Made by a program: the position numbers and the translations under genes. Shown here piece by piece: positions 24,319 through 31,703 of a stretch of 32,597 nucleotides of DNA. Source of the stretch: Oscillospiraceae bacterium. GTDB taxonomy: Bacteria; Bacillota; Clostridia; HGM11514. Location of the stretch: contig SVJP01000006.1 in assembly GCA_015068925.1 (NCBI GenBank), forward strand, positions 1 to 32,597. Reading direction: 5' to 3'. The notes below the pieces were generated by a model. The model worked only from the letters and a program-made list of their open reading frames with translations, did not search any database and had not been told where the DNA came from. Each line of letters begins with the position of its first letter. The stretch's first letter is position 1.

Positions 24319-24782
24319 AGCAAATCATCCAATCTCCCATTAAAGCAAAAAAATGGGCAGGCTTGCTTGCCTTGGGTGTCATTATGGTCTTGTTGCTTCG
24401 GGCAAGATTGTCCAATTTTGCAGGAACCTTATTGACCATCGGCATTATGATTTTGTTTATTGATATGCTGGTGAATGGTGTTTTGGCGGAATATGAATAC
24501 GAAATTATGGACCATGTATTCCTTTATAAGAGAAAGTTTCAAAATCGGGAAAAGATTCTTTTTTTCGTTCCGTTGGATTCTGTGGTGATCATGGCAAAGG
24601 AGAATGACCCTATCTTGTCCCGGTATCAAATCCATAGCACCGGTAATTTGATTCCCCGTTTTTGTGAGGAAGAAAAATATGAGGTAGTGTATCGGGAAAA
24701 TGAGCGTTATTTTAAATTTCGGTTCATTCCCAATGAGGAATTTTCAGAAGGGTTTGCTGAGCAAATCAAGCCGATAGAATAG
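24315..24782 (+). CDS. Small membrane protein, function unknown
   Basis: 155 residues. Two adjacent membrane segments (about 13-29 AGLLALGVIMVLLLRA and 37-53 LLTIGIMILFIDMLVNG) are followed by a soluble domain with beta-strand character (YEYEIMDHVFLYKRKF, FVPLDSVVIMAKEND, YFKFRFIPNEEF). This resembles membrane-anchored PH-like domains, but I cannot name the family. Translationally coupled to coaX by a 4-nt overlap. Confidence 0.8.
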   Translation: MKQIIQSPIKAKKWAGLLALGVIMVLLLRARLSNFAGTLLTIGIMILFIDMLVNGVLAEYEYEIMDHVFLYKRKFQNREKILFFVPLDSVVIMAKENDPILSRYQIHSTGNLIPRFCEEEKYEVVYRENERYFKFRFIPNEEFSEGFAEQIKPIE

Positions 24783-24809
24783 AAATGAGGGCTGTTTGAA
24801 ACAAATAGA

Positions 24810-24847
24810 GGCTGTAGCAAGCAAAATAATTTTTGCTTGCTACAGCC
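24810..24847. terminator. Long hairpin between convergent genes
   Basis: A 17-bp perfect stem, GGCTGTAGCAAGCAAAA (24810-24826), pairs with 24831-24847 over the loop TAAT. It has no long T-tract on either side but sits between convergent stops and probably terminates both. The TGTAGCAA core is shared with the hairpins at 133 and 28428. Confidence 0.65.
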
Positions 24848-24856
24848 CCTTGAATT

Positions 24857-25765
24857 TTACCAAGTTGTGATGTAGGGAGTAATTACTGCATCCAAATTAT
24901 CATATCTTGAATCACAATCGTCAAGATTTATGTCCGGTAAATTACGTGCCCAATTATGAGATGCAACGGTGTACCCATGAATTCTGTTAATGTTTGAAAC
25001 CAATTTGTTTGCTTCGGATAAGGCGGAGTTAATATAGTTGACAAAATCACCTTTATAATAGAAATTAGGATTTTGGTTCAAATGATACAGACGTTCCTGC
25101 AAAAAGGCTTGAACACTTTTTGCTCTGTTGATATTTCCTTGATTAATATAAAGAATGTCGTTTTCGTAATACAATTTTCCGCCAAATGTATCATCAATTG
25201 CATTAGTAACTTGTCCGATGGAGTTTCTGGCATAACGAATACTTTCGTTTAATTCATAAGCAGGCAGTAAGGTTTGCCAATCGGGATTGTATTCCATGAA
25301 AATATTACTGGTAAAGCTGATGCTGTCGGATACGGGATAGTAATTCACTTTTCCGTACCGCCATAAATCAGTCATGCTGATTAACATTCTTCCGTCTAAG
25401 CTATAAGCATTTACATAATCCCCATCCAAACGAACCCTTGTATTGCTGGAAACGACTGTGGACATTTTTTCTCTGACAAAAGTAGGTTCTATATCATCAA
25501 AGTTGTAAGGTGTCCAGGTTTTAAAAGGGTTATAATAAATGTCTAAAATTTCGGTTTTACCATTCCAACTGATGTCAAACCCATATCCTTGCAAATCTTC
25601 GGCAACGATATAGGATTCTCCGTTATAAACATATTGAGGGATTGCTTCGTTGTCAATATACGCCATGGTATTGGATGTGTAAACTGTGTTGTCAGCAGAA
25701 ACAGCCAAGCCTGCCAACAGAATCAAACATACACTGATTAACAGTGCGATTGAACATTTTTTCAT
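24857..25765 (-). CDS. Secreted stalk-domain (copper amine oxidase N-like) protein
   Basis: 302 residues. Signal peptide MKKCSIALLISVCLILLAGL with cleavage after AVSA. The N-terminal half has two stalk-type units of the copper amine oxidase N-domain kind: YVYNGESYIVAEDLQGYGFD followed by WNGKTEILDIYY, and DGRMLISMTDLWRYGKV followed by YYPVSDSISFT. The C-terminal half (about 150-302) is a helical region of unknown role. In clostridia such domains are found on extracellular cell-wall-associated proteins. The ATG at 25765 is chosen for AGAGGAAG upstream and the signal peptide; the longer frame to 25864 overlaps the preceding gene. It lies 29 bp after the DUF1858 gene. Confidence 0.82.
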   Translation of the reverse strand: MKKCSIALLISVCLILLAGLAVSADNTVYTSNTMAYIDNEAIPQYVYNGESYIVAEDLQGYGFDISWNGKTEILDIYYNPFKTWTPYNFDDIEPTFVREKMSTVVSSNTRVRLDGDYVNAYSLDGRMLISMTDLWRYGKVNYYPVSDSISFTSNIFMEYNPDWQTLLPAYELNESIRYARNSIGQVTNAIDDTFGGKLYYENDILYINQGNINRAKSVQAFLQERLYHLNQNPNFYYKGDFVNYINSALSEANKLVSNINRIHGYTVASHNWARNLPDINLDDCDSRYDNLDAVITPYITTW

Positions 25766-25794
25766 TTTGTTACTTCCTCTCATAAAAATTTTAA

Positions 25795-25998
25795 TTAGTT
25801 TCCTGCTAAGTAATTGTTGATTTTTTGAATCAACTGTTCCACGTCTGCCCCGTGAATGGCACAAGCGTCTTCAATGCTTTCACCGCTGGCGGAGGGACAA
25901 CCTAAGCAATGCATACCGATTTCTAAGAAAAATTCAGCAGTGCCCGGATCCAACGCCAAAACATCGGCAATAATCATATCCTTTGTTACTGTGGTCAT
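25795..25998 (-). CDS. DUF1858 small protein
   Basis: 67 residues. The pattern VTKDMIIADVLALDP, FFLEIGMHCLGCPSA, ESIEDACAIHGAD is that of DUF1858 (hybrid-cluster-protein-associated, TIGR03980-like) proteins, with the invariant C-x-x-C (CLGC) suggesting redox or metal chemistry. The ATG at 25998 is used because AAAGGAG sits 8 nt upstream; GTG 26007 overlaps that site. It has its own promoter at 26038-26066. Confidence 0.9.
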   Translation of the reverse strand: MTTVTKDMIIADVLALDPGTAEFFLEIGMHCLGCPSASGESIEDACAIHGADVEQLIQKINNYLAGN

Positions 25999-26037
25999 GG
26001 GATTCACTCCTTTCTGTCAAAAAGTTTTCCTAATTCT

Positions 26038-26066
26038 ATTATACATCTTTTTTCTTACTTTTGCAA
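26038..26066 (-). promoter_or_regulatory. Promoter of DUF1858 / stalk-protein unit
   Basis: On the minus strand TTGCAA (26061-26066), 17 bp, TATAAT (26038-26043). Confidence 0.75.
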
Positions 26067-26079
26067 GGGGAAAACGAGA

Positions 26080-26769
26080 TTATTCTAAAAATCCTCGTAA
26101 TTTTTCTACTGTTCTGATGGGAGCATCTTTTGAGTTTCCCCAGGGAAGGGATTCGTTTTTGTAATCAAATTTTTGGGTGAACCAATGAATTTCTTCTTTG
26201 ATTCTTGCCAGTTCTCTTTTTTCTATGGCAATTACCTGATTGCAAAATTCATTGGCTTCCTTTTTGGATAGGAATTTGGCAGCTTCCCTGAGCAACCGAT
26301 TAAAGTGAGGCAGGCAAAAGCCCTTGCAATTGTTGAATTTTTCTGAAAATTCATGGTTTTTCTTCCACATATAGAAAATTACATCCATATATTTCTCCAT
26401 GACAAATGCAATTTTGTCGCAGGCGGCACAAGTCTTTTCCGTTTGCTCCAATTCCTTTTTGATGGCTTCGGTTTGGGGTGCTTTGGACAACAGAGCGGTT
26501 TTGTTTAAAATTTCGTTTAAAGTATCCATATGGGTGTCCAACACCAATGCCAAGGGTAATTTATTTTGTGCTTCAAACAATAGACGGTAATGATGGGAAC
26601 AGAACCCTTTTTTATTGGTTTGAATCCGAAAATCCGGCTCCATCATGGCAGGACCTAACACAAATTCTACTGTGTTTTTTTCCAAATCCCGTTCTAACAC
26701 ACAAATGGGACATTCGCAGTCTTGGTCAAATGCTTCGTTGACCGGGATTTCATAAATTTTTTCTTTCAT
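26080..26769 (-). CDS. Cysteine-rich cytoplasmic protein, DUF6062-like
   Basis: 229 residues, soluble, largely helical. Regularly spaced Cys/His pairs are CECPIC near residues 18-23, CSHHYR, CAACDKI and CLPHFNR. The repeated C-x-x-C / C-x-x-H pattern suggests binding of zinc, an iron-sulfur cluster or another metal. I believe this is the DUF6062 family of Clostridia, but that name is from memory and no function is known. AAAGGAA precedes the ATG. Confidence 0.75.
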   Translation of the reverse strand: MKEKIYEIPVNEAFDQDCECPICVLERDLEKNTVEFVLGPAMMEPDFRIQTNKKGFCSHHYRLLFEAQNKLPLALVLDTHMDTLNEILNKTALLSKAPQTEAIKKELEQTEKTCAACDKIAFVMEKYMDVIFYMWKKNHEFSEKFNNCKGFCLPHFNRLLREAAKFLSKKEANEFCNQVIAIEKRELARIKEEIHWFTQKFDYKNESLPWGNSKDAPIRTVEKLRGFLE

Positions 26770-26811
26770 GGTTACAATTCCTTTCTGCCCTTTCGCTGAG
26801 AGGGTGCTTTT

Positions 26812-26840
26812 ATTATATCAGAATTCTTTAAAAAAAACAA
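26812..26840 (-). promoter_or_regulatory. Promoter of the DUF6062-like gene
   Basis: On the minus strand TTGTTT (26835-26840), 17 bp, TATAAT (26812-26817), with TGA just before the -10 (extended -10). Confidence 0.7.
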
Positions 26841-26915
26841 TAGATTCTCTGATATTTCTGAAAAACAAAGGATTTTTCCGGAAAAAGTCGAACATGGAAA
26901 GTGGGAGTGATGGGT

Positions 26916-27545
26916 ATGACACAAGGATATCTTTTGAATTGTAATTGTTTTTCCAATCAGGAACTGTTTTTGCAGGGGATGGGGAGGTTGTCTTCTTTCA
27001 GACGAAAAAAAGTGAACCATGCAAAAAGTCTTCAAGCCAAGTATCAGCGTCTGGGTGCAGGAGTGCTTTTGGATCAGGCGTTGAGACAGAGGGGGTTGTC
27101 GGAAAAAGAGATGGAATATATGGTAGATACCAACGGAAAACCCTTTTTTGCACACTGTTCCAATTTGTTTTTCAGCTTGTCCCATTCCGGTGATTGGGCG
27201 GCATGCACGTTAAGTGATCAACAGGTTGGCGTAGATGTTCAGGTCCTTTCGGAATACAATGCCCGTGTTTCGGAGCGCTGCTTTTCAAAGGAAGAGGCTA
27301 AGGTGTTAGCTCAACTGAGCGGAGAGGAAAGAGATAGAGAGTTTACAAGATTGTGGGTGAGAAAAGAGAGTCTGGTGAAATATTTTGGTACATGGAAAAA
27401 ACAGGAAACAGCTCCAAAGGTGATGGATTTTTATGATGAGGTACATGTGGGAGTATGCACAGAGGATGATAGCCATGTGTCCTTCAAAAGATTGTATATC
27501 AATGAAAAAGAAGAATTAATGATTGACTTATTTGGAAAAATGTGA
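26916..27545 (+). CDS. 4'-phosphopantetheinyl transferase, Sfp type
   Basis: 209 residues. Transfers phosphopantetheine from coenzyme A to a carrier protein. QVGVDVQVLSE carries the magnesium Asp of the GVD motif and RLWVRKESLVKYFG is the W-x-x-K-E-S motif. LFFSLSHSGDWAACTL is the conserved His/Ser segment before it. Sfp-type length and N-terminal half distinguish it from AcpS. No NRPS, PKS or acyl-carrier gene is present in the window, so its partner lies elsewhere. The start could be 26910 or 26916; GGGAG fits 26916 better. Confidence 0.9.
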   Translation: MTQGYLLNCNCFSNQELFLQGMGRLSSFRRKKVNHAKSLQAKYQRLGAGVLLDQALRQRGLSEKEMEYMVDTNGKPFFAHCSNLFFSLSHSGDWAACTLSDQQVGVDVQVLSEYNARVSERCFSKEEAKVLAQLSGEERDREFTRLWVRKESLVKYFGTWKKQETAPKVMDFYDEVHVGVCTEDDSHVSFKRLYINEKEELMIDLFGKM

Positions 27546-27551
27546 TATGAT
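27524..27551 (+). promoter_or_regulatory. Promoter of SH3-repeat gene inside the sfp-type gene end
   Basis: TTGACT (27524-27529), 16 bp, TATGAT (27546-27551), with TGA before the -10. The -35 lies in the last codons of the preceding gene. Confidence 0.6.
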
Positions 27552-27583
27552 AACAGTATCAAAATTTATGAGGAGGCTTTTTT

Positions 27584-28333
27584 ATGAAAAAGCAAATGTT
27601 ACGTTTGTCAATGGTATTGAGCATTGCTCTTGTGGTGATTTTGGCTTTGTCTGCCATGGGAGTTAGTGCAGGAGAAGGAATGTATGTTTCAGGAGCAGAA
27701 ACCGGTGCGGTATATCTGAGAAAAGCACCTGCATCTTCTGACTATTACACCACCTTGAGTAACGGTACTTATGTGGAAAGTGTTGGCTGGCAGTTGGGTT
27801 GGGACGGCGTTGGTTACAACCAGGTGATCTATAACGGTACTTGGGGCTGGATTACCACCAGATATCTGTCTTATAACAATTATGCCAATATGCCCGGTGA
27901 AACCATGTATGTTTATGGTGCAGAAACCGGTAGGGTGTATTTGAGATATTCCCCTGCCTCTTCCGGCTATTATACCACCATCAATAATGATACCAAGGTA
28001 AAAAGCATTGGTTGGCAATTAGGTTGGGACGGTGTTGGTTATAATCAGGTTGTTGTCAACGGTCAGGTTGGCTGGATTACTACCAAATATCTGTCTTATT
28101 CCACTCCCGGTGCAACATGGAGAAGCGGTGTCATCAAAGGAGCATCGACCGGTAATGTATATATTTGGAAAGATGCTTACAGCCAAAGTTGGATTACTAC
28201 CATTCCTGTTGGAACCTGGATTCAGTATAAACCTGCCAGTGCAACCAACGGCAGAGTATATGGTCGATATGCAAACAGTTATGGTACTGTCTATGAGGGT
28301 TGGTTTACCGGTCAATATGTTTATAATTGGTAA
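27584..28333 (+). CDS. Secreted SH3-repeat protein
   Basis: 249 residues. Signal peptide (MKKQMLRLSMVLSIALVVIL to about ALSAMGVSA) and no membrane segment after it. Three SH3-like beta modules follow. Modules 1 and 2 are near-duplicates of about 81 residues: both have MYV-x-GAETG, VYLR, YYTT, SVGWQLGWDGVGYNQV or SIGWQLGWDGVGYNQV, then GWIT and YLSY. The third is divergent and ends the protein (GWFTGQYVYNW). Bacterial SH3 modules bind cell-wall peptides or glycans; with no catalytic domain this is probably a surface or secreted adaptor. GAGGAGG gives the start. Confidence 0.85.
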   Translation: MKKQMLRLSMVLSIALVVILALSAMGVSAGEGMYVSGAETGAVYLRKAPASSDYYTTLSNGTYVESVGWQLGWDGVGYNQVIYNGTWGWITTRYLSYNNYANMPGETMYVYGAETGRVYLRYSPASSGYYTTINNDTKVKSIGWQLGWDGVGYNQVVVNGQVGWITTKYLSYSTPGATWRSGVIKGASTGNVYIWKDAYSQSWITTIPVGTWIQYKPASATNGRVYGRYANSYGTVYEGWFTGQYVYNW

Positions 28334-28366
28334 ATTGATATGAAACTTTTTTCGATAGAAGAAGCA

Positions 28367-28389
28367 GTCCGTTGAAAAAGTCGGTCTGA
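28367..28389 (-). repeat. Fragment of the intergenic repeat family
   Basis: GTCCGTTGAAAAAGTCGG plus TCTG is the reverse complement of the GACCGACTTTTTCGACGGTC box of copies 1 and 3. No ACCGTCAGG hairpin accompanies it. The 367-bp gap 28334-28700 between convergent genes also holds the hairpin at 28428, the structured element at 28510 and the repeat at 28667; I see no gene in it. Confidence 0.65.
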
Positions 28390-28427
28390 TGTAAACAAAA
28401 GGAATTTGTTGGACTTTTATCTCAAAA

Positions 28428-28459
28428 GGAGGGGTAGCAAAACATTTTGCTACCCCTCC
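28428..28459. terminator. Perfect hairpin between convergent genes
   Basis: GGAGGGGTAGCAAAA (28428-28442) pairs with 28445-28459, a 15-bp perfect stem. A T-tract is lacking, so terminator function is likely but not certain. Confidence 0.55.
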
Positions 28460-28509
28460 GGTTCGTTTCAGGGTGGAAGAAAAATAGTGCAGAATGGACA
28501 AAATCTAAC

Positions 28510-28590
28510 AACGGGATTATCATCCCGTTTGTCACGCCCGAAGGCGTACAAAGGTACATCGAGAGACGAGTTTTGTTCATAGCAAAAAGC
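28510..28590 (+). ncRNA. Structured intergenic element, copy B
   Basis: The 5' hairpin is AACGGGAT (28510-28517) with ATCCCGTT (28522-28529). The outer helix TTTGTC (28528-28533) with GACGAG (28565-28570) competes with the last two bases of that hairpin. The inner helix is CGA (28539-28541) with TCG (28559-28561), then an AGG bulge, then GTAC (28546-28549) with GTAC (28554-28557). The 3' hairpin is TTTTG (28571-28575) with CAAAA (28583-28587). Same architecture as 14391-14475; the CAA:TTG pair there is CGA:TCG here, a compensatory change. Confidence 0.5.
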
Positions 28591-28666
28591 AGTTTTTACC
28601 TCTTGTTTTCTGTTATTTATGAAATTTTAGTTTATCTGAACGGCATAAATAAAGTTTTTTGTTTTG

Positions 28667-28694
28667 TGCGATCTGTGCATTTTGCTACATCCTC
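28667..28694 (-). repeat. Copy of a 29-bp repeat shared with 32309
   Basis: GTGCGATCTGTGCATTTTGC followed by TACATCCTC is the reverse complement of 32309-32337 with about one mismatch. It lies just beyond the stop of the SCIFF maturase gene. Confidence 0.8.
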
Positions 28695-28700
28695 TTTATT

Positions 28701-30071
28701 TTATTGTTGTTCTGCAATTTTCACCATCAATGCACATTCGATTCGCTTGCGGAACAATTCGCATCCGTATTCATAAATTCCGTTGATGGAGCCGGTGGCG
28801 TGATAAGCATTCGCCGCACATCCGCCTGCACAGTAGAGCTTTGCCCAACAGTCTTCACAATCGGGTCTTGTATATACGTTGCAGCTTGCAAATTGATTTC
28901 TCAAATCCGTATTGGTAACGCCATCGCGAAGATTTCCCATGCAATATTCTTTATTGCCTACAAACTGATGGCAAGGATACAAGTCCCCTTCAGGGGTAAC
29001 CGCCAAATACTCTGTACCGGAACCGCATCCCGACACACGCTTATAGATGCATGGTCCACCTGTAAGACTTAACATATAATGATAAAAGGTAAAGCCTTTT
29101 CCCTCATTGTTTCTCCGAATCATTTCCCGCGCCAAGTCTTCATATTGTTGTTTTAATACAGGCATATCCTCTGCAGTCAATGCGCAAGGGTCAGAAGGGT
29201 CACACACCACAGGCTCCATGCTAAGCTCAGAAAAGCCCAAGTCTGCCATGTGAAGAATATCCTGTAAAAAGTCGGTATTATGATGGGTATAAGTGCCGCG
29301 GATGTAATAACTCTTATCTCCGCGCTGATTTACAAATTCTTGAAATTTGGGTACAATCGTATCATAACTGCCTTTGTTTTGGTAATCCACACGGAATCGG
29401 TCGTGGACTTCTTTTCTGCCGTCCAGACTCAACACCACATTGTGCATTTCCTTGTTGCAAAATTCTGTTACTTCATCGTCCAACAGCATCCCGTTTGTGG
29501 TAAGGGTAAAACGGATATTTTTATTGTGCAGTTTTTCTTGTTCTCTTCCGTAAGCCACAAGCTCCTTTACCACCTCCCAGTTTATGAGAGGCTCTCCACC
29601 GAAAAAGTCAATATCTAAATTTTTATGATGCTCTGAATTGGCAATGAGAAAATCAATTGCCTGTTTTCCTGTTTCCAAGCTCATCAAACCGCATTTCCCT
29701 TTATATGCCCCCTGACCTGCAAAGCAGTAAGAGCAAGCCAAATTGCAAACGTGAGCAACATGGAGGCAAAGTGCCTTCACCGCTGTCTGATTCCGACGGT
29801 AATTTTTTGCAACCGTTTCGTAAACATCTTGAGTAAACAGTTTTCCTGCCTGCTTGAGCGCTTCAATATCTTCCAGACATTCTGCAATTTCCTGTTCATT
29901 CACATCTTCTCGGTCTCTGTATTTTTTCAAAATAAATGCGGTAATGTCATCTTTGGAGGAGGTTTCGTACATGCCGATGATGTCATACGCTACCTCATCC
30001 ACCACATGAACCGAGCCGCTGAAAATATCCAGCACCACAAAGGTGCCGTCCATAGTAAATTGATGAATCAT
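28701..30071 (-). CDS. scfB: SCIFF ranthipeptide maturase, radical SAM/SPASM
   Basis: 456 residues. An N-terminal peptide-recognition region (about 1-95) precedes the radical SAM domain with C-x3-C-x2-C (Cys109, Cys113, Cys116 in HVCNLACSYCFAGQ). DFFGGEPL is the SAM-binding GGEP segment. The SPASM-type C-terminal region has many Cys residues (CIYKRVSGCGSGTEYLAV, LYPCHQF, CEDCWAKLYCAGGC, YGCELF) for auxiliary 4Fe-4S clusters. The family forms thioether crosslinks between Cys and other residues in the six-cysteine SCIFF precursor, which is encoded just upstream at 30135. The start ATG has GAGGA 9 nt upstream. Cytoplasmic; oxygen-sensitive chemistry fits an anaerobe. Confidence 0.95.
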   Translation of the reverse strand: MIHQFTMDGTFVVLDIFSGSVHVVDEVAYDIIGMYETSSKDDITAFILKKYRDREDVNEQEIAECLEDIEALKQAGKLFTQDVYETVAKNYRRNQTAVKALCLHVAHVCNLACSYCFAGQGAYKGKCGLMSLETGKQAIDFLIANSEHHKNLDIDFFGGEPLINWEVVKELVAYGREQEKLHNKNIRFTLTTNGMLLDDEVTEFCNKEMHNVVLSLDGRKEVHDRFRVDYQNKGSYDTIVPKFQEFVNQRGDKSYYIRGTYTHHNTDFLQDILHMADLGFSELSMEPVVCDPSDPCALTAEDMPVLKQQYEDLAREMIRRNNEGKGFTFYHYMLSLTGGPCIYKRVSGCGSGTEYLAVTPEGDLYPCHQFVGNKEYCMGNLRDGVTNTDLRNQFASCNVYTRPDCEDCWAKLYCAGGCAANAYHATGSINGIYEYGCELFRKRIECALMVKIAEQQ

Positions 30072-30092
30072 AGTCTTATCCTCATAGAAAAC

Positions 30093-30115
30093 GGTCTCAT
30101 AATCATTATGAGACC
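30093..30115 (-). promoter_or_regulatory. Hairpin between SCIFF precursor and maturase genes
   Basis: GGTCTCATAAT and ATTATGAGACC form a perfect 11-bp inverted repeat in the 63-bp gap. It is followed on the minus strand by GTTTTC, a poor T-tract. It would act as a partial terminator or mRNA 3' stabiliser, giving more precursor than enzyme. Confidence 0.65.
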
Positions 30116-30134
30116 GCTTACTGACTTTCTGTTC

Positions 30135-30281
30135 TTATTTGCCGTTGTTTTCGCAAGGCTGATTTGCAACACCGCAAGAGGTTTTGCAAGCGGACTGACA
30201 AGAAGTTTGACATTCGCCGCATCCGCCGGTTTTCAGAGATTTGTTCAAATCCCTTGTTTGAAGGGTTGTAATTCTTTTCAT
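30135..30281 (-). CDS. scfA: Six-cysteine SCIFF ranthipeptide precursor
   Basis: 48 residues. The leader MKRITTLQTRDLNKSLKTGG is followed by a core with six Cys (21, 24, 28, 32, 36, 43): CGECQTSCQSACKTSCG, then VANQPCENNGK. This is the nearly invariant SCIFF (six cysteines in forty-five) pattern of Clostridia. The downstream radical SAM enzyme installs thioether bonds. AAGGAG (30290-30295) is 8 nt before the ATG. No dedicated protease or exporter is adjacent, as is usual for SCIFF loci. Proposed roles for clostridial SCIFF peptides include signalling, but this is not settled. Confidence 0.96.
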   Translation of the reverse strand: MKRITTLQTRDLNKSLKTGGCGECQTSCQSACKTSCGVANQPCENNGK

Positions 30282-30314
30282 GATAAAAACTCCTTACTTT
30301 TTAATGATAGTATC

Positions 30315-30343
30315 AGTATATCACAATTTTTTCCTAATGTCAA
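30315..30343 (-). promoter_or_regulatory. Promoter of scfA inside the decarboxylase gene end
   Basis: On the minus strand TTGACA (30338-30343), 17 bp, TATACT (30315-30320). The -35 and most of the spacer lie within the last codons of the preceding gene, which ends at 30321, so scfAB has its own start even though it follows that gene by only 39 bp. Confidence 0.8.
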
Positions 30344-31703
30344 GGGGTTTTGTGTCTTTCACCACCGCAATTGTTTGCGGATATTGTCCTCTTGTAGAGT
30401 GAAGCGATGTTTCAGGAAGGAAGGTAATTTCCTCCCCCGGAATCAGAAAAGGAATACCGGGGGGATAACTCCAAAGGTATTCTGCTGAAATCCGTCCCTT
30501 TGCATCAGCGGGTGCAATCAGTTCAAATTCCTGCTCCAATGCTTGTTCGGGTAACATCACCTGCTCTGGAATCAGAGGAATCAAGGGCTCTGATTTAATT
30601 TCGTCAAAGGATAGCCTGTCAATTTCCGACAAAGCATCTGCCAAGGCTTGTAATGTTTGCCTGGTATCTCCCATGCCCGTCATTGCCAGCACGAAATTTG
30701 GAACAATCAATTCAGGCTCAATCTTTCTGTTTCTCAATTCCTCTCCCAACTGAAAACCGTTGTGGGAAAAAATGATGATTTTACTCGGGTCTTTTAAAAA
30801 CTGTTCCTTGGTTTTTTGTAAGATACGAAGGTTTTTTAGAGAACTTGTTGTCTGATAAAAGGTAATCAATGCTTGTTCCCAACCGCAAAAACGTTCTTTG
30901 GTCATTTGACGTACACATCCATCAATGGATGCCATCAGCAAATAAGAGGGACTGCTGGTTTCAAAAACAGACAACTGGTGCTCCAGTCTTTCCTTGTCCA
31001 CCAAAGAACCCTTGATGTGCAAAATAGCGGTCTGAGTCAAAGAAGGCAGAGTTTTGTGCAGACTTTGTACCACCACATCTGCCCCTGCTTTCACAGCACC
31101 GCCTGAGAAATACGGATGAAAATCCAGATGAGCACCATGGGCTTCATCCACAATCAGGGGAATGTTTTTTTGATGGACAATCTTGCAAATGGAAGTGATA
31201 TCCGAAATCACACCTTCATAGGTGGGACTGGTTATCACCACAAGCTTACAATCAGAATACTCTTTCAGCTTTTCTTCCACCTGTTTAGGCGCAACGGAAC
31301 CGAATATGCCTGGTTCCATCAAGGGCGGTAAAACAAAAATCGGTTGCAATCCGCAAAGCTCAATAGCATGAAACACCGATTTATGACAATTCCTTGCCAC
31401 TAAAATCCGATCTCCCCGTTTGGTCATGGCGCGGATGCCTGCCAAGATACCACAGGTGCTTCCGTTAACCAAAAAATAGGATGCATCACTTCCCCAAACA
31501 CGGGAGGCGCCGTCCATTGCTTCTTTCAGGATGCCATCTGCCCCGTGAAGATTGTCAAATCCATCAATTTCCGTGATGTCCCATTGTTCGGATAAGCGAT
31601 TGAGATAAGGTGCAATTTCTGCATTTCTTTTATGTCCAGGCATGTGCATGGGAATCATTTCAGCTGCCTGATATTCTTTTAATTGTTGTTCAAGAGATTT
31701 CAT
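30321..31703 (-). CDS. Orn/Lys/Arg decarboxylase-family PLP enzyme
   Basis: 460 residues. IPMHMPGHKRN opens the family fold, DEAHGAHLDF carries the Asp/His that contact PLP, and SLHKTLPSLTQTA carries the Schiff-base Lys in SxHKT. Family members decarboxylate lysine, ornithine or arginine to polyamines or precursors. At this length it is the short Gram-positive form (SpeA/YaaO-like) with a small C-terminal domain (from about 370) and no N-terminal wing domain. The exact amino acid cannot be told. The ATG at 31703 has AAAGGAG 8 nt upstream and overlaps the stop of the flavoprotein gene as ATGA. Confidence 0.9.
   Translation of the reverse strand: MKSLEQQLKEYQAAEMIPMHMPGHKRNAEIAPYLNRLSEQWDITEIDGFDNLHGADGILKEAMDGASRVWGSDASYFLVNGSTCGILAGIRAMTKRGDRILVARNCHKSVFHAIELCGLQPIFVLPPLMEPGIFGSVAPKQVEEKLKEYSDCKLVVITSPTYEGVISDITSICKIVHQKNIPLIVDEAHGAHLDFHPYFSGGAVKAGADVVVQSLHKTLPSLTQTAILHIKGSLVDKERLEHQLSVFETSSPSYLLMASIDGCVRQMTKERFCGWEQALITFYQTTSSLKNLRILQKTKEQFLKDPSKIIIFSHNGFQLGEELRNRKIEPELIVPNFVLAMTGMGDTRQTLQALADALSEIDRLSFDEIKSEPLIPLIPEQVMLPEQALEQEFELIAPADAKGRISAEYLWSYPPGIPFLIPGEEITFLPETSLHSTRGQYPQTIAVVKDTKPLDIRKKL

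Noticed and set aside
28447-29072. Plus-strand open frames around 28447-28776 and 28659-29072
   Set aside because: They cover the structured element and repeats, or are antisense to the SCIFF maturase, with no ribosome binding sites.
29751-30488. 245-codon plus-strand frame antisense to scfB, scfA and the decarboxylase
   Set aside because: It is a shadow of three well-supported minus-strand genes; its Cys/Phe-rich composition is typical of antisense frames.
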